Assembly (NCBI GenBank): GCA_028583405.1 | Contig: JAPTMU010000112.1 | Coordinates: 547,783-611,782, forward strand | Direction of reading: 5' to 3' | Length of the DNA: 64,000 bases | Source: Pogonophryne albipinna | Lineage: Eukaryota > Chordata > Actinopteri > Perciformes > Artedidraconidae | In this document: positions 33,877 to 45,502 of the stretch, in pieces | Position numbering within the stretch: position 1 is the first letter of the stretch | Layout: the number at the start of each line of letters is the position of its first letter | The notes under the pieces: generated by a model | The model's input: only the letters and a program-made list of their open reading frames with translations | Told to the model about the DNA's origin: nothing | Database searches by the model: none | Made by a program: the position numbers and the translations under genes

Positions 33877-34588
33877 TAGGGATGCTTCCGATCGATCGGC
33901 CGATACTCACTCTCTACCTATCGATGGGTGCTCTCTAAACATGCCGATCGCGAGAGCCGATCGCATGACGTAAAATACATGACACTTTTTTCTGTGTGCG
34001 GCAAAACAAGCTCGTCCAAAATGGCTTCACCGGTCTGGCATTATTTTAAGGTGTCCGAAAAAGACAGTAAAATAGCCGTGTGTGTGAAGCAGAAATCCTG
34101 CAGCTCCGCCCGCCGGACCGGTAAGCGGAACAAAACACACAAGAGTTAGACCGTAACACACTTAGCTATTTTATCTACCTCTGGAACAAGCTAAACTAGT
34201 TATTATAAATATATTTATTCTTCACTGTCGAGTCACTCATTACTGGATCAGTGAGCTGCATGAGATACTGACAGGCTGTCCGGAGAGAGGGGGGAGAGGG
34301 AGAGAGGAAAAGAGAGCGCTGCCGCTCATTTCTCCCGTGTTATTCTCCAAAGTGAATGTAAACTTGAATAATGTACATCATTTGAATGTAATAATTAAGT
34401 TGATTGTTTGTGGAAGCTCCAGTGAATGAGCCCCATTAACTGAGTTTAAACATCACTTTAAATGGAAGATTTAAAGTGATGTTTAAATCTTCCATTTAGG
34501 CCCCGCCCACTCGATCGGATCGGCGATCGGTATCGGCCGATACTGATTCCGGCGATCGGCCCCGAAATTGGCGATCGGAGCATCCCTA
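33877..34588. mobile_element. 712-bp hAT derivative keeping a BED-finger start, target duplication GTTATAGC
   Basis: Ends TAGGGATGCTTCCGATCG and CGATCGGAGCATCCCTA are inverted. Exact 8-bp GTTATAGC lies at 33869-33876 and 34589-34596. A frame at about 34021-34149 starts MASPVWHYFKVSEKDSKIAV, like the BED zinc-finger N-terminus of hAT transposases, then ends. The catalytic part is absent, so it is non-autonomous. GATCGG-rich subterminal repeats may be transposase binding sites (inference). Confidence 0.85.
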
Positions 34589-34596
34589 GTTATAGC

Positions 34597-35396
34597 AGTT
34601 AACACTTGTCAAGCTATGTGCTGTATCAGAAACAATGTGCTGCGTGTTTTGGGAGTAATACGGTCTGTGTTTACATTAGCAAGCATGCTAACACTCAGAG
34701 CTAACGCTGTAGGCTACTTGAGAGAATATGTGTAACGTAATGTCCTTGCGGTAAACCCTGCGAGAGAGAAAGGTTTGAGCTCCTACTGTTTCAGAAATAA
34801 TGCTTGAAGTGGTTTGGAACATAATATGGCATTTAATCACGACAGCGTTTAGCTGAGTTTCTCCCGGTAGAAAACTCTTAGCAGAGGAAAGCTGCGTGAT
34901 GCTACAAAGGGGCGTGGCTAGCAGCAGCTGTTCCATTTAAAGCTACGGTCACAGAATCAGCCTTTTTGGAACAGGGCTGGAATAGAGGGGTATGAGGCAT
35001 TGCTACAAAGGGTGATCTGTTTGGTATTTTAAGCAAAAAACTTCACATGTTTTGTATAGGTATGGCCCTACAATATATTTTTAGTATTACCATTCTATAG
35101 GCGTAGTGTAGCTGTGAACAATCCCAAATACAATTCATTGTTTACATTGCAGCTAGTGCTAAACCAGAATAAATAACCCCTTTTCATTTTTAACTGGAAG
35201 TGGAATGGGGCTGTGCTACGTGAGGTGAATTGAGCCAACAAAAATACACAATAGGTGGGACTAAGAAAGATAATATTAAAGTATAAAAACAAAGGCATTA
35301 TTAGGGCTGAAAAATGTCTCCCGTTTTAATGGTGATTAGATTTTTAAATGTTAACACTTACAGTTTTTTTCTGACTGTGTTTCCTGTTTCCTGCAG
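34597..35396. other. Distal part of the zinc-finger intron
   Basis: Rest of the AAAGGGGACC MITE, then AT-rich sequence leading to a branch/pyrimidine tract and acceptor TTTTTTTCTGACTGTGTTTCCTGTTTCCTGCAG ending at 35396. Confidence 0.6.
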
Positions 35397-36655
35397 ACGT
35401 CCAGCAGCTGGTGGTGGTTAAAGAAGAGGTTCCCCCTGACCAGCAGGAGTGGAGCACCAGTCTGGACCAGGAGGACGCAGAGCCCCCCCCACACATTAAG
35501 CAGGAACAGGAGGAACTCAGGATCAGTCAGGAGGGAGAGCAGCTTCAGGAGCTGGAGGAGGCTGATATCACCAAGTCCACTTTCACTCCTGACCCTGTGA
35601 AGAGTGAAGATGATAAAGAGAAACCTCAGTCCTCACAGCCTCATCAAAGACAAACTGAACACATTGAAACAGAAGTTGATGGAGATGACTGTCGAGGACC
35701 AGAACCAGCCAGGAACTCAGATCCAGAGAGCAGTTTACAACCAAAGACTGAGGACGACACTGGAGACTCTTCTGAACCTGACACTGGAGACTCTTCTGAA
35801 CCTGACACTGGAGACTCTTCTGAACCTGACACTGAAGACAGTGCTGATTGGAAGGAGACCAGAGAACCTGCATCAGGCTCAAACTCACTGAAAAATAGAC
35901 ATGAATCTGTCAGTGATCCACGACGAAGTGCTGAAAAGAAACCATTCAGCTGCTCAGTCTGTAAGAAAGCTTTTTCACAGAGTGGACATTTAAAGAGACA
36001 CATGAGAGTCCACACAGGAGAGAAATCACACAGCTGCTCAGTCTGTAAGAAAGCTTTTTCACGGAGTGGAAGTTTAAAGGAACACATGAGAATCCACACA
36101 GGAGAGAAACCCTTTAGCTGCTCAGTTTGTACCAAATATTTTACATTGAGTGGAACTTTAGATAGACACATGAGAATCCACACAGGAGAGAAACCATACA
36201 GCTGCTCAGTCTGTAAGAAAGCTTTTTCACGGAGTGGAAGTTTAAAGGAACACATGAGAATCCACGCAGGAGTGAAACCACACAGCTGCTCAGTCTGTAA
36301 GAAAGCTTTTTCACGGAGTGGAAGTTTAAAGGAACACATAAAAATCCACACAGGAGAGAAACCCTTTAGCTGCTCAGTTTGTACCAAATATTTTGCATTG
36401 AGTGGAACCTTAAAAAAACACATGAGAGTCCACACAGGAGAGAAACCATACAGCTGCTCAGTCTGTAAGAAAGCTTTTTCACGGAGTGGAATTTTAAAGG
36501 AACACATGAGAATCCACACAGGAGAGGAAATATACAGCTGCAATGTTTGTGACAAAAGATTTAAATGGCGTATGTGTTTCAATAGACACAAATGTGTTGG
36601 TTGTCAGTCCTCAAAGCTTAATGAAATTCAAACTGAGGATAAAAAATCTGCCTGA
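35397..36655 (+). CDS. C2H2 zinc-finger gene, exon 2 (eight fingers)
   Basis: Follows a strong acceptor and continues the exon-1 frame: D-V-Q-Q-L-V-V-V-K-E-E, an acidic linker typical of this teleost family (PPHIKQEQEELRISQEGEQL), then 418 further codons. Three tandem TGDSSEPD repeats lie near 35759-35832. Seven canonical C2H2 fingers follow from about 35944, joined by TGEKP-type linkers. A last unit at ~36535 has CNVC...HKC, so its second His is replaced and it is probably C2HC or non-functional. Helix residues -1/2/3/6 are QGHR, RGSE, LGTR, RGSE, RGSE, LGTK, RGIE for fingers 1-7, so fingers 2, 4 and 5 are copies. Linker 4 reads AGVKP rather than TGEKP. The stop is at 36653-36655. Expected role: nuclear sequence-specific DNA binding; targets unknown. 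No KRAB, SCAN or FiNZ domain was seen. Confidence 0.93.
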
Positions 36656-37070
36656 CTGGATCAACATTGTTGATATAAGACTTAAAGAGCCTGTGACACG
36701 AGTTTCCCCCCATCATCCAAACCCATCAATTTGAGTAAATATTGTCCCCTTGAAAACCGTTACTGAACTGATTTTGGATATTTGTACTTTGATTTGTCAA
36801 TTTTCTGGATCATCTCGGGGATTCTTCAAGTCCCGCCAAATTATGTGTGACGTCATTGCGGGCACAGCGCTCCAGCTGCACCGTTCAGGATCCCAGCATC
36901 TGCATGTAAACGCACGATGGCTCACACAGCAGCAAGCTCAGACAGCGATGACAGTTTAATTTTGAACGTGTCTGAGAGCTCATATGAGGCTGAAGGATCG
37001 GTTTATGTTGTATCTGTTAGAAGTTTAGGAATTAGGTGCGTCAATATGGGCGATCATACGGTCATGTAGC

Positions 37071-38189
37071 CAGTGGTGGAATGGGACTAAAAATCATCCC
37101 GGGACTCTCGACCGGCCCACTTCGGTACCGCTAGTAAATTGTCAACGGGGGGAGTGGGGGATGTCAGGGGCGGCGGGTGCTGTAGGCTAGGGAAGGCTAA
37201 GCCTTCCCAAATATTTGTGTCACTGCATCCTGGTAAAATACAAATATAATGTCTGTGTCTTTGACATTAGCGCTGCTAGCCACCTGTGCCCTGTACTACG
37301 AAGCCAGTTCAACATACCCTGGATATGTTTGAGTAACAAACTAACAACAACAAACTAACAAACGAGATCTCGCTAAGCGGTCCTACGACGCTGGTTATCA
37401 ACTCGGTAAATCAAGCCAGGGTTTCTCTCACCAGCTGAGAGCACGTTCACGTGAAAGGGGCGGGGTTAGCTACATTTGACCAATCACAAACAGGGACAAG
37501 TGTACTGACAGCGCAGCGTCATACTTCATTAATGAAAAGTAAACTAATATTAGACAAATATGAGCTTTAAACATCCATGACATAAACATATAATCCAGGA
37601 TACAAGCCACAGAGTTGCACCTGCAAGGTGAATACAGAACAACTGGTTAAAAAATAACTAGGCCTACCGAGTGTTTGAAAGCGTATAGTTTTATGATATC
37701 ACTGCCCCATCTAAGACACGAGTGGATCTGACTTTAATTACATTTGACTCGAGTGTTTCGTCAACATAATGTGTTGCTTAAAATAATACTTCTGCATACA
37801 GTATGTGACACTGTGAGTGTTGCACGGCTGGAGAAGCTGACTCAGATAAGGAAATATATGATATATTATGATATTATATGATCGATGATCTGATTGATGA
37901 TGTAATATGAATGATAAGTGCGACACGTCGGCGTCTTCTCTGCATACGGCAGTTTAAACTGTATTTCTTTTATCCTGTAATATGACTTGAGAGATTTAAA
38001 CTCCGCACACTGAGTTGATCTCTTTTCTATAGACGCCGGAGGCGGGCAGCGTCAGGTAAAAAATGTTATTCAGCCTTCCCAAACCTGAGCCTCACGCGTC
38101 ACCTATGGGGGATGTGCTCGTGACTTATCCGACCGGCCCACTTCGGTACTGGCCCATCGGGATTCGTCCCGATGGCCAGTCCGCCACTG
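37071..38189. mobile_element. hAT-like element nested in the TTAA element
   Basis: CAGTGGTGGAATGGGACTAAAAATC at the left and GGCCAGTCCGCCACTG at the right. The flanks CATGTAGC and CACCCAGC agree at only five of eight positions, so the target duplication is uncertain. Confidence 0.55.
37165..38107. mobile_element. hAT element with target duplication GGGGATGT
   Basis: CAGGGGCGGCGGGTGCTG at the left and CACGCGTCACCTATG at the right are weak inverted ends. Exact GGGGATGT lies at 37157-37164 and 38108-38115. AAGCCTTCCCAAA near 37200 and its partner TCAGCCTTCCCAAACC near 38070 are subterminal. No transposase. Confidence 0.75.
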
Positions 38190-39223
38190 CACCCAGCCCA
38201 CGTAAACTGTCAACGGGGGGAGCCTCGCTGCGGGGAAACGGTGGACCTAGTGTCCCGATCGGAGTGGGAATAATAATAATAATCCGTGCATTTTATCCTT
38301 TAATTTCCCCAACATTGTGGTAAAAAAACCACACGTTTAATCCATGTTGGTGTACTACAACTACAAAAAGCATCGGTTTGTTTTCTCATCAGGAAATGCA
38401 GACCGGCTCAAACAAACGATTTTTAATCATCAACCTCACGATCATTTAATGTATCATATGTTCGCCGAATTGACATGAAAGCACTAATAAATGTAGTTTC
38501 ATCCACTTGAGTTTACAACTACAAAAATAATCGATTTGTTTTTATATCACATCCTACGGGAGGAAATTCAGCAGCTCTCACTACCGATTTCTAATCCTAA
38601 TTTAATCATCTTCACCACGATCATTTATGTTTATGTTCGCCGAATTGACATGAAAGCACTGAAAAATATGAATATACTGTAGTCAACTTCATTAAAACGT
38701 TATTAACGTGCCTAAACTCAGTAATTCACAATTTCTACGCATAACAACACACTTTGTCCGTGTTTGGCTCTCTCGCCGCACAGTGAAGCGTTCCCGCATT
38801 GACGTCACATCCGGCTTCCCCCAAAACTTCAAAATGAGTAAGGAATTTCCCCGCGATGTTCGAAATTATTGATATTTATCGGAACGGTATCGCAACTTCT
38901 TTTTTAAACTGACGGTTCAAGATGACTAGTAGCCCAATATTTCATTGCACAACAGTTGTTGGGATGCTGTCACAGGCTCTTTAAACAAACTCTATCTTTA
39001 TCAATATAAGTGGACAATATGTTTAATGTTTTTGTCATACTGATTTTCTGATTAATGGGGCGAAGCCTGCGAGCTAGTTCAGGCGGTCAACTCGAGCACT
39101 CATGCTGCATTCATACATAACGCCCCTTGCCACTCTACAACCAAGCACTTCAACGCTGCTGCTTTCACCGGTCTTTTACTGCTGTCCTAAGGAGGATTTT
39201 GCTCCAGGAACATCGCAGATACT

Positions 39224-41900
39224 ATGTGCTGGTCTGGGAAAATGGCCCATATCGTGATTCTACTGTGTCTATTGACTGTTTTGGACTGTAAGAAGATATC
39301 TACTCATCCTGAGAAGTCTACTGGATTCAGGTCTGTTCTGCCACCCGCAGTGGGCATCCCCTGCAAAGGTTTGGATGTGTTACACAAACCGGTTGCCTTG
39401 TCACAGACAACCTGTTCGACAAAATATGTTTGTCTTTTTCACTTGCCTGCTATGATGGTTCTTCAGGACTGCTTCTTGAGCTCTAATCAAACTTTCACAG
39501 ACTTTGCTGGTGATTTTAAAGTAGTTGACAATGTATGTGTGTCGATTAAGAGGAAAAGATGCCTGGTTTTCTTGTTGTTATTGCTATCAGGAAATGTACA
39601 ACCTAACCCTGGACCGCCCAGTAGTAGTAGTCTGATTGCTACTCCTGCTGATTTTAAGTCTAGGTCTGGGCTGGGTTTCATTCACTTAAATGTGTGCAGT
39701 CTTTTACCTAAACTAGATTTTGTCCGCATTTGGGCGAGCTCGACTGACGCTGATGTCATTGTCTTATCAGAAACGTGGTTAAATAAATCCATATTGGCCT
39801 CTGACATATCCTTAAATGGTTACAGTGTATATCATACCGACCGACCTAATAAAGGTGGTGGCGTTGCCATTTATGTGAAAAATAAGTTTTGTGTAACCAA
39901 GATGGTTTCCAAATCTATCAGTAAACAACTAGAATTTTTAGCCTTAAATATCGAAGTAGCAAAGGGTCAACAGGTCATGGTGGTGGGATGTTACAGACCC
40001 CCCTCAGCTGTCAAGGACTCCTTGTCTTCGTTGGCAAATCTTTTATCTCAACTAGAATACAATGAAATAGTGCTACTTGGTGATTTTAACTGGGACTGGT
40101 TAACTGCAGTGTCAGAGGATTTAAAAAACCTTTGTATCTCTTAGAATATTACTCAGATTGTTGACAGTCCTACTCGCCCTAACATTAAGTCCCCAAATAA
40201 ATCCTCCTTAATTGATCTCATTTTAACTAATATTCCCCATAAATACTCATCTGTGGGAGTATTTGCAAATGATGTGAGTGACCACTGTGTTGTAGCCACA
40301 ATTAGGGACACAAAAGTCCAAAAGGGTAAACCTCGCATTATCAGTAAGAGAGACACAAAACATTTTGTGGAGCAGGGTTTTGTTAATGATCTGTTTGGTT
40401 TTGATTGGGAAATAATTGAGCTGTGTGATGATGTTGAAACTGCATGGTCTTATTTTTATCTTGGTTTTATGGAAATTATAGATAGACATGCACCCCTGCG
40501 TACATTTAGAGTGAAGGGACGAGACAATCCTTGGTTTTCTGCTGAACTGTCTTGTCTCCTTCATGAGAGAAACAAGGCCTGGGCAAAGGCTAGGAAATCA
40601 GGCTCAGAGATAGAATGGCAGTGTTTTAGGCAGCTAAGGAATAGCTTCACATCACAAATAAAAAGTGCTAAGTCGAAGTATTATCTGTCAGTTACCACAA
40701 AAAACCTGAATAACCCTGGACATTTTTGGAAAGTCATAAAATCGATATCCACCGGTGTAATCCGTAATGAGCTACCTCCGTGCCTTACCACAGCATCTGA
40801 CACTATATCGGACAGGGCTTCTATGTTAAATTGTTTTAATGAGCATTTTGTGTCCTGTGGCTCTCTGTTTGATTCTGTGACTAACTCTGCTTTTGTGAAC
40901 ACCTCAATCCGTAACTCTGAACAATGTGGTCTGGAAAACCCTTTCAGTTTTACTCCTTTTACTATTGATGTTGTTCGTGAAGCCTTAACCACGTTAGATC
41001 CTAAGAAACCGGCTGGCCCGGACAACGTAGAATCTTTCTTTTTAAAGATAGCTGCAGATTTTATTGCTCCATCTCTCATTTCTCTTTTTAACCTCTCCCT
41101 CAGCACAAACACAATTCCAAAAATATGGAAGTCAGCTTATGTCCTGCCTTTGCTAAAAGGAGGGGAGGCCACCTTATTAAATAATTATAGGCCTATCTCT
41201 AAATTGTCAGTTCTGGCTAAGGTTCTTGAACGCCTAGTGAGTTAACAGATAAAGGAGTTTTTATGTACAAATAACATCCTGTCTAAACATCAGTCAGGCT
41301 TCAGAAAGCAACATAGCACCATCACTGCCACAATGAAAGTGGTAAATGATATTACGAGTATTTTAGATAATAAGCAGAGTTGTGCAGCTCTATTTGTTGA
41401 CTTGTCCAAAGCGTTTGATACCGTCGACCATCGCATCTTAAAGCAGAGGCTACTCAGTATTGGCATATCCAGCCATGCAGTGGGGGTGGTTTGTGAGCTA
41501 CCTCTCTGAAAGGTCTCAATGTGTTCACTTTGATGAACTGTCTTCTGAGTGGTTAAACATTGCTAATGGTGTACCACAAGGTTCTGTTTTAGGTCCTCTA
41601 TTATTCTCCATCTATATCAATAGTTTAGGTGAAAATGTTGATGGAGCAACCTTACATTTTTATGTGGACGATACCGTGATGTACTGTGCAGGTCCCTCCA
41701 TTAAGGAGGCTGTTGTTGAATTGCAAGCTGTTTTTAACATTATTCAGACTCAACTTGCTGAGCTTAAGCTTCTTTTAAATGTTGATAAAGCCAAGGTAAT
41801 GCTCTTTTCAAAAGCTAAAAAGACACCAGAGCCTGTTTTTAGATATTGTAACTACAGCCTGTCCTCCTACAAAAAAAGACCAAAGAGCGCGATTGTTTAA
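39224..41900 (+). pseudogene. LINE pol: signal-like N-terminus, 2A-like motif, endonuclease, reverse transcriptase
   Basis: The frame from 39224 begins with a hydrophobic, signal-peptide-like stretch (MAHIVILLCLLTVLDC). It then has GNVQPNPGP at residues 123-131, a 2A-like motif preceded by a leucine run. An APE endonuclease follows (FIHLNVCSLLPK, SETWL, GGGVAIYV, GCYRPPSA, LLGDFNWDW) to a TAG at 40142. After this stop the frame resumes without a gap (IVDSPTRPN, SSLIDLILTN, SDHCVV). The RT continues (LDPKKPAGPDN, LPLLKGG, NNYRPISKLSVL) to a TAA at 41243. The next segment includes HQSGFRKQHST and LFVDLSKAFDTVDH (RT motif A), then a frameshift near 41465-41490. Last come GVPQGSVLGPLLF (motif B) and FYVDDT (motif C, YVDD for the more usual YADD). 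At least two stops and one shift make it inactive. Confidence 0.88.
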
Positions 41901-42654
41901 GCACCTTAGATTACGACCCATAGCCACGTTTTAAAGTGTAGCACCTCTAGTGGTCGTGTAAGAAACAACATGCTCCCGTTTATTCACAAATAACCCTCTC
42001 TGGAAAATCCTAAATTGTAGAATAGTTTGGCCATTAATATGCTTTTTGATTAGATTTCTAGCGAGAAGTGTATATTGTACTTTTAGAATCCACGTCCAGT
42101 AGATGTGTAGGATCTATAGTTTGATAGATATTACGAAGATGGTTTGAGGTCTTGCCAGGATAACGTGTATGCAGCTTCCATGTAAAGTTAGCGTGGGTGC
42201 AAACAGTTTTTCCGGTCTCGAAGTTTTCATAATAAAACCGGATATATTCCCCTCACTGTCAAATGATTATACAGTGATATCTGCATTACTCATCCACTAA
42301 AGAACATCAGTTTATCCTTGTTAATTACACAATATTGATTGGTTTAAATCGTGTACAATGCTTTTGTGTTTTTAACCTTCGATTCAGAGAAACAAATAGT
42401 TTTTTTTAGGAGTTTAGACACGACAGTTTCCGAAGACACGACACTACCCAGAATCCCCAGCGATCGTTTGGGACAACAACATCCGCCTTGCTTTACAAAC
42501 AAAGGAGTGGCAGTGCGACAAGGTTATGCTGAGCGTCAACAGCTCTTTGAAATGGAATGGAACCACGGCAGACTTTCCAAAACTGGAATTGGACGGGTCC
42601 AGCCCCCGGCAAATATGTCAGTAGCCATCGATCATCTTAATGATATACTTTATT

Positions 42655-42960
42655 GATCCCAAGTTGGGAAATATTTTTGATACAGCAGCATACTACTTTG
42701 TTCTACTCCACTACAATTCAGAGGTTAACATAGTATTTTTACTCCACTACATGTATTTTAGTTACTTTGCAGATTCTGATTAATGATGTGAAATATAAAC
42801 AACCCTTAAATCAGACTTTAGTTACACCTGAGTCAAATTCAGGGAAGGTGATTGTCAAGTGCCAAAATAAACTATGCAATATATTGGATGTTAAGTACTT
42901 TGTCAGACTTCATATTTATCTGTGGATAACCTCAACGTTTTTTTTCTTATTCAAAAGAAG
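42655..42960 (+). repeat. Interspersed repeat fragment in the long-TIR element
   Basis: ACTCCACTACAATTCAGAGGTTAACATAGTATTTTTACTCC and TGATTAATGATGTGAAATATAAACAACCCTTAAATCAG match the repeat at 23404-23690. Confidence 0.65.
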
Positions 42961-43227
42961 ACCTTAACTTAAAGTAATCTTTAATGTTTAAATAAAGCCT
43001 TATTAGTTTGTCTGTTTTGCACATCCTCCTGTTAATATCTTTGGACGTCCTGCACTAAACTGTTTTATTGTAGAGATCACTACAGTATCTTCTTGATATT
43101 TTCAATTTTGTATGTAGGCTACTCTTAATATTTAAATGTTTTCATCAAATAAAACGTATTCAACAACAAAATGCAATAACGTGCTTTAACCACTAGGTGG
43201 CGCGTGTTAAAAAAACAGTGGTGTAGT

Positions 43228-43385
43228 TAATAAAACATAATCAATCAATGTTTATTTATATAGCCCAATATCACAAATGTTACATTTGTCTCAGTGGACG
43301 TCACAGTTTGTACAGAATATCAGTATGACAATACGACACCCTCTGTCCTTAGACCCTCACATCGTACAATCTGGGGTAATAATAA
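43228..43385 (+). repeat. Interspersed repeat (ATCAATGTTTATTTATATAGCCCAATATCAC type)
   Basis: Very common teleost tail sequence, followed by GTCTCAGTGGACGTCACAGTTTGTACAGAATATCAG and CACCCTCTGTCCTTAGACCCTC. Remaining parts of the host element (43386-45170) show no gene. CCTTCTGTAAAAGCCTT near 44411 and its inverse AAGGCTTTTACAGAAGG near 44285 form an imperfect inverted pair. Confidence 0.6.
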
Positions 43386-45502
43386 TATCAAACATAATAT
43401 GACTATTAACTTTATTGTGAAATTAAAACAGAACGGTAAAGGAAAATACAGTTTCAGTCTCTCGATTTGAAGCTTATGCATTGTACCATGAACCTGTATA
43501 GACTTGTAACAGTCAACAGCATGAGGAGTTGGAAAGGTAGTAAATAATATCTTTAAAAACTACAAAAAAATCCCTTTCTATCAGCTGTGCACCATTATGG
43601 TGTAAATATAACCTATATACCAATTGGATCAAATATAAAAGTCAGCCGAATTAGTGTTGATACTGTAAGGAGACGTATTGTGTGAAAAGAAATGGAAGAT
43701 GTTGTTTAATTTCTAATATATTTATCATCCACGTCACATATTCAGTTTTGGCGGCATTTCTGATCAGGGCTCTATAAATAAATATCTACGGCAGATATGT
43801 AATATTTAATGCAGCCGAACCGTTATGTGATGACTTCCAAAGAGAAAAGCAAGAACACTCGGAATAAAGTATTATTTTATTTAAAAAAAAAGTTTTTCCG
43901 ATTTCATATCGGATAAACACCATATCCCGACATGCATTGCTGCGATGTTTTAGCCTATCAAAACCTCTGAAAAAAGAAAGGTGTCTCTCAGAATCGAAAG
44001 AGAAAAACCTATGGGAAAAACACAAAAGCATTGTACACAATTTAAGGCGAGACACCCCAGGTGAATAGGGTACTTTTTTTAACTTAAAGATATCAGCTAG
44101 ATTTTTCTCCAGTTAATTACCTAAAATAAGGCAATTGTCTGAAATAGCATGTTTAAATATGCAAATGATCCATTAGCTCATGAAATATGTGCATATTTTA
44201 ACAGATTTCAGGAACCGAAATCTGAACTTTGGATAAAGCCAGGCTCAAAATTATTGTTTCATTTTGTGGTCATATTAGTATCTAAGGCTTTTACAGAAGG
44301 GATTTTGGATATCTCTTTTTATCACTCCATAAATCAGAAAATACTGTCAACAGCCCTAAAATATCCATTTTCGCCATGTTTTTAGGTATAAAATGAATGA
44401 TATGAACAAACCCTTCTGTAAAAGCCTTCATAATATTGATAGGAATATAACTGGAATGTTTGGTGTATGTACGTGCTACTGAAGTGGACATTTCAAACTC
44501 AGAGTAGGAGAAAAAACTAATGTTGAGAAAACGGCCAGATTGCTGTGAGGGGCTAGCTAAACCCTCCTGTTATTTGGATGATAGCTTGCGCATTGACGCA
44601 CTCCGTGAAGGTATTTCATGTTCGGGGTCATTGGTTTTTTGTATAACCTTGCTTCGTGCAAGTGACCATTGTTGTCGTCTTCTCTGTGAACGTTTTTTTC
44701 GCCGTTCTTTTGCCATTTTGAGATTAAAATTTATAGCGGAAAGCTAACCAGGAAGTGTTTTAGCACACCACGTGAGGCATCTGAACGAATCACGTTGTCA
44801 GAAATTGACACCAGCCAATGAGATTTCGTTTCTTGTTTTAAGACCCCTTTGTACTTTCACGATTGGTCGCTGATACAAAGGAAATGACCATATTTGGATC
44901 CGATGAGATTGTGCAGGAGAGACTGAGCTTTCCAACGATATCTCTCATGACATGGTGCAAACAGCGGTCGCGGTACTTTATGTTAGAATGCTGACTTTTG
45001 GTGAATTTAGGAGATATCTACAGACGCAAATAGACAAACTATAGTAAAATAAACACTTAAATGTGTATTATGTAAGTTGTCCTTCAAAAAGCCTGAAAGA
45101 AATCATGTTATGGAATCAAAATAGCACAAAATCTCAAAATTGACCAGTGCATGAAAAACGATGTGTTTTTCATCTTCGTAATATCTATCAAACTATAGAT
45201 CCGACATATCGACTGGACATGGATTCTAAAATTACAATATACACTTCTCGCTAGAAATCTAATCAAAAAGCGTTTTAATGGCCAAACTATCCTACAATTT
45301 AGGATTTTACAGAGAGTTATTTGTGAATAAACGACCATCTGTAACGTTTGCATTCAACGGGAGCACTAGAGGGCGAACACTTTAAAACGTAATTATAGGA
45401 CGTATTAAGCGCTTGAACAAACGACATATTTGGTCGTAATAATTGGGCCTGAACAATCGGCCTATTTGGTCGTATGAGTTGGAGGACTTGTTGCGTAACT
45501 AC

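Larger units (their letters stand above)
22671..35105 (+). mobile_element. Fish AAAGGGGACC MITE split by large insertions (copy B)
   Basis: The left part is 22671-22979. After the hAT insertion (22980-33768) the element resumes at 33777 and contains the hAT-BED insertion 33877-34588. It then shows TAAAGCTACGGTCACAGAATCAGCC...GGGTGATCTGTTTGGTATTTT (34939-35025), a block I recognise from the 3' half of this MITE family. The right terminus is not clean. The reconstruction rests on removal of two insertions that each have exact 8-bp target duplications. Confidence 0.55.
36686..38980. mobile_element. TTAA-flanked element (AGAGCCTGTGACA termini) with nested hATs
   Basis: AGAGCCTGTGACACG and its inverse TGTCACAGGCTCT are each flanked by TTAA (36682-36685, 38981-38984). 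The left end lies 30 bp after the zinc-finger stop. A 46-codon frame from an ATG at 36917 (MAHTAASSDSDDSL...) is cut by the nested hAT; it may be a transposon first exon. Near 38355-38660 two ~150-bp imperfect tandem copies occur (TTCGCCGAATTGACATGAAAGCACT). Confidence 0.8.
41856..45494. mobile_element. 3.6-kb long-TIR element, target duplication GTAACTAC
   Basis: Inserted in the LINE RT. GTAACTAC occurs at 41848-41855 and 45495-45502. The terminal ~300 bp on each side are inverted copies (AGATTTCTAGCGAGAAGTGTATATTGTA against TACAATATACACTTCTCGCTAGAAATCT, and TTGATAGATATTACGAAGATG against CATCTTCGTAATATCTATCAA). The interior holds other repeats (42695-42860 and 43235-43380) but no recognised transposase. 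The 8-bp duplication fits hAT-like or similar; superfamily unassigned. Confidence 0.8.

Noticed and set aside
33877..34588. BED-finger frame as a host ZBED gene
   Set aside because: It sits inside an element with inverted ends and an exact 8-bp target duplication, and the frame stops before any further domain.
35644..36591. 315-codon minus-strand frame opposite the zinc-finger exon
   Set aside because: Antisense shadow of the repetitive finger coding sequence; the sense strand has clear C2H2 fingers and splice phase.
36917..37056. 46-codon frame MAHTAASSDSDDSL as part of the zinc-finger gene
   Set aside because: It begins inside the TTAA element downstream of the stop codon and is cut by a nested hAT; more likely a transposon exon remnant.
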